In this document: positions 1-8,400 of the stretch, piece by piece
Layout: each line of letters opens with the position of its first letter
Numbering within the stretch: the stretch's first letter is position 1
Source of the DNA: Verrucomicrobiia bacterium
Lineage (GTDB): Bacteria > Verrucomicrobiota > Verrucomicrobiae > Limisphaerales > UBA11358
Direction: 5' to 3'
Length of the DNA: 15,326 bases
NCBI GenBank assembly: GCA_030042375.1
Contig: JASHZU010000303.1
Location: 1-15,326 of the forward strand
The notes under the pieces: generated by a model
Told to the model about the DNA's origin: nothing
The model's input: the letters and a program-made list of their open reading frames with translations, nothing else
Databases searched by the model: none
Translations under genes and position numbers: made by a program

Positions 1-1
1 G

Positions 2-505
2 GGAGCGATCCTGCCGCTCGCGCCAGAAATGGATTACACCGGCCAAAAGCCGTGGGACCCAATCACGCTTGATTTGTATCCCAGCCCCGGCGAAACCAAT
101 TCGGCGACGCTGTATGAAGATGACACGATCACGACGGCTTACCAACGCGGCCAATTTCGCACGACGCAGATTTCGTGTTCCGCAGACGATGCCAGCAGGA
201 CCGTCCATGTCGAGATTGATGCGGTGGTTGGGCAATTCCCTGGAGCCATGACGCAAAGAACATGGATATTTCGGATTCATCCACCGGCAAATTGGCCGAA
301 GAAACTGACGTCTTCCGAAACAGCAATCAATGGCCAGCAGATCGCGGACGAAATCTCCTTCCCGCCATTGGTCCGCGCAGAGAAGGCGATGCCCTTTGGA
401 GATAAAGCCGGCGCGCCTGATGGCGATGTTTTTGTCGTTCCTCTCAATCCAGCGGCGGTGACACAAGGCCAGTCGGTAGACGTGTCTTTTCAAGCGGCGC
501 ATTAA
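2..505 (+). CDS. GH31 family alpha-glucosidase, C-terminal end (5' partial)
   Basis: Only the last 167 or so residues are present; the frame is open from base 2, so the gene starts upstream. The segment GAILPLAPEMDYT followed by DPITLDLYPSPGE and then TLYEDD is the usual pattern at the end of the GH31 barrel and the following beta-sandwich (DUF5110-type) domain: a conserved GAxxP strand, a DPLTLxxYP strand and an LYEDDG-like turn. The rest (about residues 60-167) is beta-rich and less conserved. The catalytic aspartates lie outside the window, so activity cannot be judged. GH31 enzymes usually remove alpha-linked glucose or xylose from the non-reducing end of oligosaccharides. The GH13 enzyme downstream on the same strand makes alpha-glucan the likely target, but that is inference. 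An alpha-xylosidase cannot be excluded. Confidence 0.85.
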   Translation, partial: GAILPLAPEMDYTGQKPWDPITLDLYPSPGETNSATLYEDDTITTAYQRGQFRTTQISCSADDASRTVHVEIDAVVGQFPGAMTQRTWIFRIHPPANWPKKLTSSETAINGQQIADEISFPPLVRAEKAMPFGDKAGAPDGDVFVVPLNPAAVTQGQSVDVSFQAAH

Positions 506-622
506 GCGGGACGGCATGAGAAGCACTTGAGCGCAAGGGGCTTTTGCCGCACATTTATGCGGTTGCGAAAAAGCCGCGCTTAAGGCAATCAGTTAGGCGT
601 GGTAGCCACTATTGCACAGGAC
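506..622 (+). other. Short intergenic gap with imperfect hairpin
   Basis: This gap separates the GH31 stop from the preferred response-regulator start. It contains an imperfect stem: GCTTTT at 540-545 can pair with AAAAGC at 569-574, and inside it CCGCA at 547-551 pairs with TGCGG at 558-562 around a 6-base loop. No T-run follows, so it does not look like an intrinsic terminator and transcription could continue into the regulator gene. It may be an mRNA processing or stability structure, or chance. Confidence 0.3.
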
Positions 623-1264
623 ATGCAAATCAAAGTTGTCATTGTGGACGACGACGAAGAAATTCGCGCCGGCCTGGCTGCACTCATCCGCCGGGCGTCC
701 AACATGAAGCTGATTGGCGATTACGCGAACGCGGAAATCGCCCTCAAAGAAATCCCGCGCCACTCGCCGGACGTGGTTATCATGGATATCAATCTCCCGG
801 GCATGAAGGGTTACGAATGTGTGCGGCAATTGAAAGCAATGCGGCCGGAAGTGCAGTTTCTCATGCTCACGGTGTACGAGGACAGCGATTCACTTTTCAA
901 TTCGCTCAAAGCGGGTGCGAGCGGTTATCTGCTCAAGCGCACGGCGTCATCAAAACTGCTCGAAGCGATTCGGGATGTTCACACGGGCGGCTCGCCCATG
1001 ACGCCGCAACTGGCGCGGCGCGTGGTGCAATTCTTTTCCCGGACGGCAGGCGGCGTTGGGCCGGACGGCACTTCTTCGTTGTCCGAACTGACACCGGGCG
1101 AGCGCGAGTTTTTAAGCCAATTGGCCAACGGTTACGCCTATAAGGAAATTGCCGACCGCATGAAAATCAGCATTGACACCGTGCGCAGTTATGTGCGGAC
1201 GGTCTATGAAAAACTGCATGTGCATTCGCGTACGGAAGCCGTCGTAAAGTATTTGCGTGGCTGA
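623..1264 (+). CDS. NarL/FixJ-family response regulator (receiver + LuxR-type HTH)
   Basis: Two-component DNA-binding response regulator of 213 residues. The receiver domain starts almost at once with KVVIVDDDEE, which supplies the acidic pocket. The phosphoacceptor is the Asp of VVIMDINLPG, the conserved Thr lies in LMLTVYED and the conserved Lys in GYLLKR, so the receiver looks functional. The C-terminal 60 residues form a LuxR/GerE helix-turn-helix (LTPGEREFL, then YKEIADRMKIS, DTVRSYVRTVYEKLHVHSRTEA). The start is uncertain: a GTG at 599 in the same frame would add 8 residues, but the ATG at 623 puts the receiver at the usual distance from the N-terminus. Neither has a convincing ribosome binding site. 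It lies between GH31 and GH13 genes on the same strand and its stop abuts or overlaps the GH13 gene, so it is probably cotranscribed and may regulate this cluster. No histidine kinase is visible, so the signal is unknown. Confidence 0.92.
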   Translation: MQIKVVIVDDDEEIRAGLAALIRRASNMKLIGDYANAEIALKEIPRHSPDVVIMDINLPGMKGYECVRQLKAMRPEVQFLMLTVYEDSDSLFNSLKAGASGYLLKRTASSKLLEAIRDVHTGGSPMTPQLARRVVQFFSRTAGGVGPDGTSSLSELTPGEREFLSQLANGYAYKEIADRMKISIDTVRSYVRTVYEKLHVHSRTEAVVKYLRG

Positions 1265-1289
1265 ACGGAAAGCTACAAAATCCCGCCTC

Positions 1290-2681
1290 ATGCGCCGTTT
1301 ATTTCAAAATGCCGGAAAGTTGTCTGCGCTGCTTGCCGCGCTTCATTTGACGTCGGCGATTGAGGTCCGCGCGGACGGCCCGGATTTTTCCAAACAAAAC
1401 GCAAGAAGCTCGCCACAATGGCTCCGCGACGGTGTCATTTACGAAATTTTCCCGCGCGATTTTTCTCCCGCCGGGGACTTGAACGGCGTGACGGCGCAAC
1501 TGGATGAATTGCATAAGCTGGGTGTCACGATTCTTTGGATTATGCCGATTCATCCCATCGGCGAAAAATTTCGCAAGGGCGAATTCGGCAGTCCGTATTC
1601 CATCAGCGATTACTATGCGGTGGACCCGAATTATGGGACACTGGAAGATTATAAGCAACTTGTGGCCGAAGCGCACAAGCGCGGGATGAAGGTCATCATG
1701 GATTTGGTGGCCGATCATACGGCGTGGGACAGTGTGATGATGGCGCACCCGGATTTTTACAAGCAGGACGCCAGCGGAAAACTTCTGCCGCCGGTGCCGG
1801 AATGGACGGATGTGGCGGGATTGAATTATGACAACCCGGCGCTCTGCGATTACATGATCGCGATGATGAAGTATTGGGTGCAGACGTGTGACATTGACGG
1901 TTTCCGCTGCGACGTGGCTTACATGGTGCCCACGGCTTTTTGGATCCAGGCGCGCACGGAACTGGACAAGGTCAAACCAAACATCATGATGCTGGCGGAA
2001 GCGAGCAAGCCCGAGTTGCTGGCGACGGCGTTTGACATCGACTACAACTGGCCATTGCTGGCGACGATGAACCAGGTCATTGAGGGCGGGTCGCCAGCGT
2101 CGGACATCCAGCGGACGTGGGAGATGAGTCGCGCGCAATTCCCCAAAGGCGCGCTGCACATGCAGGTTTCCGATGACCATGACGAGCCGCGGGCAGTGGC
2201 GCGTTATGGCATTCGTGGAGCGTTGGCGGCGTCGGCGCTGATGTTCACGCTGGACGGTGTACCGTTGCTTTACAATGGCATGGAAGTGGGTGATGCGACG
2301 GAGTCCGGCGATCCGGCGTTATTTGACAAGTTGACGATTTTCTGGAATCCCAAAGACCGTCCGCCTTTGCGGGAAATTTATCATGGGCTGATTGCTTTGC
2401 GGGATAAGTATCCGTGCTTCCGCAGCGGCAGCGTGACGTGGCTGCATAATTCAGATGAGAATGACGTGGCTACATTCATGCGCGCGGACAGCAAGGATGA
2501 ATTTGTTGTAGCGATTAATTTCTCCAACCGGCCGGTGACGGCGGGAGTAGAGATGAAAAACAGCCCGGAGTTTAGGGCTGTGCAAATTCCCGGCATGCCG
2601 GACGCGGGAGTGGATGGATTGCCATTGCTTCATTTGAACGGCTTCGAATGGCGGATTTATCACCGCAGCGTGCAGCAATAA
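1290..2681 (+). CDS. Secreted GH13 alpha-amylase-family enzyme
   Basis: Probable alpha-glucan hydrolase (amylase, neopullulanase or oligoglucosidase) of 463 residues, acting outside the cytoplasm. The N-terminus has basic residues (MRR), a hydrophobic stretch (LSALLAALHL) and a possible cleavage site after EVRA. The catalytic barrel starts at GVIYEIFPRDFSP. The four GH13 regions are visible (numbering from an alternative GTG start at 1257): region I DLVADH (149-154), region II GFRCDVA (215-221, nucleophile Asp219), region III LAEAS (acid/base Glu248) and region IV SDDHD (305-309, transition-state Asp309). All three catalytic carboxylates are present. Regions I and IV carry Asp where most GH13 members have Asn. 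The last 80 or so residues form the usual C-terminal beta domain. The GTG at 1257 would overlap the regulator stop by 8 bases; the ATG at 1290 gives a more normal signal peptide. The exact substrate cannot be read from sequence. Confidence 0.9.
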   Translation: MRRLFQNAGKLSALLAALHLTSAIEVRADGPDFSKQNARSSPQWLRDGVIYEIFPRDFSPAGDLNGVTAQLDELHKLGVTILWIMPIHPIGEKFRKGEFGSPYSISDYYAVDPNYGTLEDYKQLVAEAHKRGMKVIMDLVADHTAWDSVMMAHPDFYKQDASGKLLPPVPEWTDVAGLNYDNPALCDYMIAMMKYWVQTCDIDGFRCDVAYMVPTAFWIQARTELDKVKPNIMMLAEASKPELLATAFDIDYNWPLLATMNQVIEGGSPASDIQRTWEMSRAQFPKGALHMQVSDDHDEPRAVARYGIRGALAASALMFTLDGVPLLYNGMEVGDATESGDPALFDKLTIFWNPKDRPPLREIYHGLIALRDKYPCFRSGSVTWLHNSDENDVATFMRADSKDEFVVAINFSNRPVTAGVEMKNSPEFRAVQIPGMPDAGVDGLPLLHLNGFEWRIYHRSVQQ

Positions 2682-2690
2682 ATTCTTCGC

Positions 2691-4031
2691 TTAATGTGCG
2701 CCGGCGCTGACGGCGGGCAGAGGTTCCACAGCAGGTCTCTTAAAATTTACCAGCAATAGGGTCAACAAGGCAGCCAGCCCCATGCTTGCGCCACCCAGAA
2801 CGACCGCTTTGGCGGGGTCGTCATTTAGGAAATGTTTCAAAGCAAACCCCAGCAAGCTGGAAGCGATGATTTGCGGGATGACGACGAACAGGTTGAACAT
2901 GCCCATCAGTACTCCCACCTTTTCTTTCGGCAAGACTGGTGCAAGCATCGCGTAAGGCATCGAAAGAATACTGGCCCACGCAATGCCCACGGCGGTCATG
3001 GCGAAGAAGAGTTGGTGTTTCTCGGTCGCCAGGGGAACTGTCATCAGGCCCACCGCGCCAGTGGTCAGGCAGAGAAAATGCATGAGTTTGGGGCCGGTAT
3101 ATTTTGTGGCCCACAGGAGAAAGAAAGAAAAAACGAAGCACACGGCGTTATAGATGGAGAAGCAGAAGCCCGCCCAGTCGCCGGCGGCTTCCATTTCCGG
3201 CGAATTGGGAAGCGCGTGAAAAATATTTTTGGCAACCGCGGGTGAAAAATAAACCCACATGGAAAACATTGCGATCCAGGTAAAAAATTGGACCAGGCCG
3301 AGTTCCCACATGCGGCGCGGCAAATGAAAGATGAGCAGGAAGATTTTATCCAGGCCAAGCGTCCAATCGAATTTGCGCGCGCGAAGCTTCGCCAGTTCCA
3401 ATTCTGAAGGAGGATATTCCGACGTGGTGAAAACCGTCCAGAGCACCGCGCCCATGAACGCTGCCGCGCCAATGTAAAACGAGAGCCGCACCGATTGCGG
3501 GATGTGGCCCGAGCCGCCGGCATCCGGCGCGATACCGAACCAGTTGGTCATCATCCACGGTAAAGCCGACGCAATTGTTCCGCCAAGGCCGATGAATAAC
3601 GATTGAATCGCGAAGCCTTGGGCATTTTGTTCCTCCGGCAAATTATCAGCTACGAGAGCGCGAAACGGCTGCATGCTGGCGTTGATGGTGCCATCGAGAA
3701 TCCAGAGCAGCCCTGCCGCCATCCAAACGGAAGGGGAATTGGGCATCAAAATTAAAGCGAGCGATGCCAGGATTGCGCCGCCTAGAATAAACGGGCGACG
3801 GCGGCCAAGGCGCGTCCAAATGCGGTCGCTCGATTGTCCTACAAGCGGCTGGATAATGACGCCAGTAACCGGCGCGGCGAGCCAGAGGATGGCCAGTTTA
3901 TCGGGGGTGGCTCCCAGATAGCTGTAAATGGCGCTCATGTTGGCCATTTGGAGGCCCCAGCCAAATTGGATGCCCAGAAAGCCAAAGCTCATGTTCCAGA
4001 TTTGCCAGAATGTTAGGTGCGGTTTAGGCAT
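2691..4031 (-). CDS. MFS sugar transporter, SLC45/sucrose-symporter-like
   Basis: Integral inner-membrane transporter of 446 residues, probably a proton-coupled sugar symporter. About 12 hydrophobic segments can be followed. The first carries FGFLGIQFGWGLQMAN, and the loop between helices 2 and 3 reads SDRIWTRLGRRRPFILGG; the RxGRRRP form is characteristic of the plant sucrose transporter/SLC45 and related bacterial maltose- or sucrose-type permeases. The mid-protein region around 3350-3430 is a charged cytoplasmic loop. The start was set at ATG 4029-4031 (MPKPHLTFWQIW) because this is where transporter homology begins. An upstream in-frame ATG at 4101-4103 would add 24 non-hydrophobic residues; neither has a clear ribosome binding site. 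The gene converges on the GH13 gene with a 9-base gap. With GH31 and GH13 enzymes next door, maltose or malto-oligosaccharide import is the best guess. Confidence 0.88.
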   Translation of the reverse strand: MPKPHLTFWQIWNMSFGFLGIQFGWGLQMANMSAIYSYLGATPDKLAILWLAAPVTGVIIQPLVGQSSDRIWTRLGRRRPFILGGAILASLALILMPNSPSVWMAAGLLWILDGTINASMQPFRALVADNLPEEQNAQGFAIQSLFIGLGGTIASALPWMMTNWFGIAPDAGGSGHIPQSVRLSFYIGAAAFMGAVLWTVFTTSEYPPSELELAKLRARKFDWTLGLDKIFLLIFHLPRRMWELGLVQFFTWIAMFSMWVYFSPAVAKNIFHALPNSPEMEAAGDWAGFCFSIYNAVCFVFSFFLLWATKYTGPKLMHFLCLTTGAVGLMTVPLATEKHQLFFAMTAVGIAWASILSMPYAMLAPVLPKEKVGVLMGMFNLFVVIPQIIASSLLGFALKHFLNDDPAKAVVLGGASMGLAALLTLLLVNFKRPAVEPLPAVSAGAH

Positions 4032-4156
4032 AATACGGAATGGTCGTTGAAATTTGCGATTGGAATAACACGGAAAATCGCAAAGTTCAAGATGCATGAA
4101 CATGCGATATGAAGGCCATCAAAGACGGGCTGAAATCAGGTGAGATTAGTACTGTT

Positions 4157-4174
4157 TAATACTGAGTAGTATTA
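4157..4174. promoter_or_regulatory. Palindrome TAATACT-N4-AGTATTA, candidate operator
   Basis: The arms TAATACT and AGTATTA are perfect 7-base inverted repeats around GAGT. A further hexamer AGTACT lies at 4148-4153, so AGTACT, AATACT and AGTATT start at 4148, 4158 and 4168, spaced exactly 10 bases apart, which is one helical turn. This arrangement suggests protein binding on one DNA face. It lies between the transporter and the prepilin gene; the binding protein is unknown. Confidence 0.4.
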
Positions 4175-4307
4175 TCCATCCTATCCATAAAAATCATCAT
4201 CATGCCAAGGGGTAAAGATGGGGGATATTACGGGTGTACACTTTGTATTAATATGCACTATTTAAAGGGTTTTTGAAGAAGCAAGCACCGAATATGACAC
4301 ACAAAAT

Positions 4308-4323
4308 TAGTACAAAAGTACTA
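4308..4323. promoter_or_regulatory. Palindrome TAGTAC-N4-GTACTA, candidate operator
   Basis: A perfect 6-4-6 inverted repeat with AAAA as spacer, ending 54 bases before the prepilin ATG, a usual distance for a promoter-proximal operator. It shares its outer half-site (GTACTA) and the 4-base spacing with the copy at 5429-5444. A lone AGTATT half-site follows at 4339-4344. Confidence 0.45.
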
Positions 4324-4377
4324 GAACGAAGGTTCAATAGTATTCGGCCATGCTTCTGGTAAGTTTTTTACAATTCA

Positions 4378-5364
4378 ATGGACCTAACTACCAAAAAGTC
4401 TCGTCTTGTAGGTTTCACACTCATCGAATTGCTGGTCGTCATCGCTATTATTGCCATCCTTGCGGCAGTGCTATTACCCGTCCTGGCCAGTGCCAAGCGG
4501 ACAGCGCAAGCGAGTTATTGTCTGAATAATCTCAAGCAGTTGGCCACTGACGATCTTATTTATGTGGGCGATAACAAACTATACATTCAACCCGGCAACA
4601 GCATATGGTTGGGGAATAATAGCGAATGGATTGGTCCAATGCTGGATAATGCCGGGGACCAAACCAATTTACTAATTTGTCCTACGGCTCCCCAGCCTGT
4701 TCCTGCTGCAGTTATTGCTCAATATAGTCTTAACACCACCGCCGGTCCGAATAACGGAAATGTAACCGGGACATCTGACTATTTTTATACGGTTGGCACT
4801 TTGGGCGGGGGCGGAACTTCCAAACTGCAAGCCATAGGATGCGACTATGCTTATAACGGCTGGTTTTATTATAATCCGGCCGGCAATGGTGCTAATCCTC
4901 CCAAATATGGCACCGGTGATGGTGTTAATTTTGAGGGGACGCAGGATTATCCTGCCGATCCCGGGCTGTATTATATTAATGAAAGCTCTGTGAGCCAGCC
5001 GGCCAATACACCGATGTTTTTTGATGGTGTATGGTGCGACGCCTGGCCTTGTGAGGGGGATTCCCCGGCTGAAAATCTTTATACGGCCGCGTTTGGAGGG
5101 GGTTATGAGGTTCAAACTCTAGGCCAGGAGATGGGGCGTGTTACTTTTACCCGCCACCAGATTAATGCCGGGGCTTCAGATACAGATCACACGAAAAATT
5201 GGAACATTTCACCGCCTGTTGGGGCCAATAATTTTGCATTTGCAGATGGACATGCCCAAGTGCAAAAAATGACTTATGCCCTTTGGAATTTTACGTGGCA
5301 TCGGGGTTGGGGCAGTTTTCTTCCCCAAGATGCCGTAAGCCCTGGGAATCCAGCGCAACCGTAA
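4378..5364 (+). CDS. Prepilin-like protein with N-terminal methylation motif and C-terminal FADGH motif
   Basis: A 328-residue type II pseudopilin/type IV prepilin-like protein of the kind multiplied in Verrucomicrobiota, Lentisphaerae and Planctomycetes. The leader [12 protein letters not shown] is followed by FTLIELLVV; prepilin peptidase would cut after Gly12, leaving methylatable Phe and the Glu at mature position 5. About 20 hydrophobic residues form the assembly helix, then [12 protein letters not shown], typical of this family. The C-terminus carries [11 protein letters not shown], the DG half of the processing-associated H-X9-DG motif. Here the nearest upstream histidines (260 and 271) are much farther from Asp290 than nine residues. 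The middle is rich in Asn, Gly, Tyr and Pro, as in an exported globular domain. No assembly ATPase or peptidase is in view, so it would depend on machinery elsewhere. The function of these proteins is mostly unknown. Confidence 0.9.
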   Translation: MDLTTKKSRLVGFTLIELLVVIAIIAILAAVLLPVLASAKRTAQASYCLNNLKQLATDDLIYVGDNKLYIQPGNSIWLGNNSEWIGPMLDNAGDQTNLLICPTAPQPVPAAVIAQYSLNTTAGPNNGNVTGTSDYFYTVGTLGGGGTSKLQAIGCDYAYNGWFYYNPAGNGANPPKYGTGDGVNFEGTQDYPADPGLYYINESSVSQPANTPMFFDGVWCDAWPCEGDSPAENLYTAAFGGGYEVQTLGQEMGRVTFTRHQINAGASDTDHTKNWNISPPVGANNFAFADGHAQVQKMTYALWNFTWHRGWGSFLPQDAVSPGNPAQP

Positions 5365-5428
5365 GAATTATTTTAAAGCATAGTAAAAAACAAAGTTTTG
5401 GCAGACAACTTGTCGCGTAGACCAATCC

Positions 5429-5444
5429 TAATACTTAAGTACTA
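5429..5444. promoter_or_regulatory. Palindrome TAATAC-N4-GTACTA, candidate operator
   Basis: A near-perfect 16-base palindrome, with one mismatch in the arms and TTAA as spacer, ending 25 bases before the ATG of the giant repeat gene. It matches the site at 4308-4323 as TARTAC-N4-GTACTA. Another AATACT hexamer sits at 5464-5469, directly against the ATG. The position would suit a repressor covering the promoter or translation start region. Confidence 0.45.
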
Positions 5445-5469
5445 AGCCCCGAAAACAGATAGAAATACT

Positions 5470-8400
5470 ATGAAAACGCATTCCCTCCAAATCAGCCGTG
5501 CCTTCTTAAACTGGATGTTGTTAGCTGTTACTACGATTGGCGCGCTAGCCGCATTGCCGGCTTCTGCCAGCGTGGATTATTGGAATGACGGTTCTGGAAA
5601 CTGGAGTGCTGGCGGCAACTGGCTGTCTGGCACCACGCCCAATCCCTACGACACGCTTCAATTCATCAATCTCAGTGGTGGCACGTACACACCCAACGAT
5701 GACCTTGCCAACGGGACGCCGATTGATGGCATCGTGTTTACCAATTCCACCGGGTCGTTCACTCTGGGCGGCAACAGCATTTTAATTTCGGGCCAAACCA
5801 ATGGTTTCAATGCCAACATTGGCGTAACGAACACCACTTCGCTTGCAGAAACGGTCAACAACAATCTGACGCTGGATTGGGGATATTATACATTTAACAG
5901 TCCATCGGCAACCCTGGCCCTGAATGGCAGTATAGCGGCAAATCTGGGTGGTGTGGCCGACTTCGGCTCAGCCAATGTTACCTCCTCTTCATACGCGGTG
6001 GATGGCACGGGGTTAATCCAGGGTTTGGGCGGCGCTGGATTGATTGGCAATAACGGCTTGGGGGCCAACTCAGGCGGTGGTTTTTCAGCTTTGGCGACAG
6101 TTTCCGGTGGAGCAGTCGTTCCATATACTTATCCAGCAGCGGCTGTGCTTTCTGCCGCGGGAGCTATGGGTGGAACCACCCCAAGCACAGCCAGCAACCT
6201 CGAAATCACAGTGACCGGCAGCGCCAACTTCTCTTTGGCCGGCGGTACAAGTACGACGTACGGCGCGAATAATACTTATATCAACACCATTCTGGAGAAT
6301 ATCAATACCACCACCAAAAATACAGGAATCGATATTCCCAGCGGTAACGGCACTTTGGTTTTGGGAACAAACGAAGGTAATATATATATTGGAGGCATCT
6401 ACGTGCCTGGTGGACAAACTGCACAGGAAATTACGATCGGCGGTGGAACCAGTTGCTATCTGACCTGTGGTCCGATGACGGCGGGCAACCCAATCCCTGG
6501 TGAAATCATTATTGCCGTCAACGGTAACAACACCAGCAACGAGGGCGAAATGAACGCTGCGATTGAGGATAATTTGGGTGGCGGTCATGTGAGCGTGGTT
6601 TATACCGGTGGAGGTTCAGACTATATTAATAACCTCGGCAACACTTACTCGGGCGGTACTTATATGATTAAAGGCCGCGTACAATGCAACCAAACCAATG
6701 CGCTCGGCGTCGGCCCGGTCTATATTTCAAGTGGCGACGCGGAAATTTCCTTGCAGAACGCCGGGAACGGCGACATGCCGAATAACTTTTTCATCTCTCC
6801 GGGAAGCTCTTATGTTGGCGCACAAACCGAAGGCGCAATAAGGCTCCAGGGAACGGGCAGTACCGGTTTCATTATGTCGGGCAATATCTCTTTAGCTGGG
6901 CCTCCGGTAACCCCGGGCTTTTATGCCACCGGCACCAACTGGCCTTCCGGCGCGCCTGCGGTCGCGGATCGTATCAGCGACCAGTCTGCCGATAAATCTA
7001 CTTTTGGCGGCCAATTTACCGGCCCTGGAACGCTGGAACTTTATGCGGGTGCAAGTGGAATCACGTTTTGGATGAGCAACAACACGGCCAATGCCAATAA
7101 CTGGACCGGTGGTTTGGTCATTGACGGGGCAGTCAATGACAGCTGCGATGTGAAACTGCTCGCCAATAACCAGGTGGCCGGCAACAACCTGACCCCGATT
7201 GCTTCGGGCACTGGTTTTGCGCGTTTGGATTTGAGCGGCTTTAACGACATGATTGGCGCTTTGAATTCCATTAGTAACAGCTTGCTTAACAACGTCTCGG
7301 ATTTTGGCCCGGCTGCCTCGACTCTCTTTATCGGGACTAATAACGCCTCCGGAAGCTTCTACGGGACGATTTCGGATAACGGAAACGCGAACGATCTCTC
7401 TATCGTCAAAATTGGCACGGGCACGCTGACATTGAGCGGTGTCAATAGTTATGTCGGGTCCACGTACGTTAATGGCGGTTCATTAATTCTGACGGGTACC
7501 GCCAACATCAACAGCAGCGCCGCAGTGGCTGTTAGCGGCGCAACACTTGATGAGACGGGCCTTGCCTCTTCGACGGGCACAAACGCGATATTTGGCCTGA
7601 CCAATGCCGTTTGGAATATTGACATCGCGCAAGGCGGCCTAACCAATCGGGCCACTGCCACTTTGAACGTTGGCGGCACGACCAACGTGGTCAATGTTTC
7701 CACTCTGCCGCTGATTACCAGCTATCCTTCCAAATTGCACCTCATCAGCTTCCAAAACGTGCTCGCAGCGACCAATATTGGAGTTGGTACGTTGCCCGTG
7801 GTCAGTCCGGCTTTTGCTGGCTTCATCACCAATGAAAACGGCTTTATAGATTTAGTGCTGACGACCGGACCTGCGCCGTCGCGCCAAATTCACTGGCTTG
7901 GAACAGACGCGAACAACCCCAACAACTGGGATGTGCAGACTTCCTTCAACTGGGCGACCAATGGCAACAATGTGCCCACCACTTATAACCAGGATGATTT
8001 CGTGACATTTAACGACAGCGCTCCGGGCCAGACGAACATCAACGTGACCACCACCGTAACGCCTGGCGGCTTGACCGTGAGCAACACGGTGTTGCAATAC
8101 GAGTTCTCTGGTTCCGGTACGATCAGCAATTCAACGGCAGGGTCAATAAACCTCCTCAAGCAAGGAAATAATCTGCTGATTCTAGATGAAAATAATATTT
8201 ATACCGGCTCGACAATCATCAGCAACGGTACGGTACAGGTTGGCGCGGGCAACGGCATCGGTTCTGTTGGTACGGGCCCCATCATAAACAACGCCTCGCT
8301 GGTTTATAACATCTACAATAGCAGTGGAACGGTCGTGAGCAATAATATCTCCGGCACAGGCTCGTTCACGCAGGCGGGCGGTGACATCGTCCAACTGTCC

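Larger units (their letters stand above)
4032..4377. promoter_or_regulatory. Divergent AT-rich regulatory region
   Basis: This non-coding stretch lies between the leftward transporter and the rightward prepilin gene, so promoters for both should be here. It is visibly more AT-rich than its surroundings. It holds several A(A/G)TACT-type hexamers and two palindromes, described separately, plus an 8-base palindrome GTGTACAC at 4234-4241. I could not pick a convincing sigma-70 -35/-10 pair on either strand, and the prepilin ATG has no Shine-Dalgarno sequence. No ORF or RNA gene is evident. Confidence 0.55.

Noticed and set aside
540..574. Hairpin after the GH31 gene considered as a terminator
   Set aside because: No T-tract follows and the stem has a large asymmetric bulge.
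544..1143. 199-codon rightward ORF overlapping the response regulator
   Set aside because: It is a different frame of the regulator gene; its product is low-complexity and rich in Arg, Gly and His with no recognisable domain.
1299..2180. 293-codon leftward ORF antisense to the GH13 gene
   Set aside because: The product is Arg/His/Val-rich, typical of the antisense of a GC-rich coding sequence, while the GH13 frame has all family motifs.
4243..4301. Possible sigma-70 promoters before the prepilin gene (TTGTAT, TTGAAG)
   Set aside because: No acceptable -10 hexamer is found at 16-18 bases from either -35 candidate.
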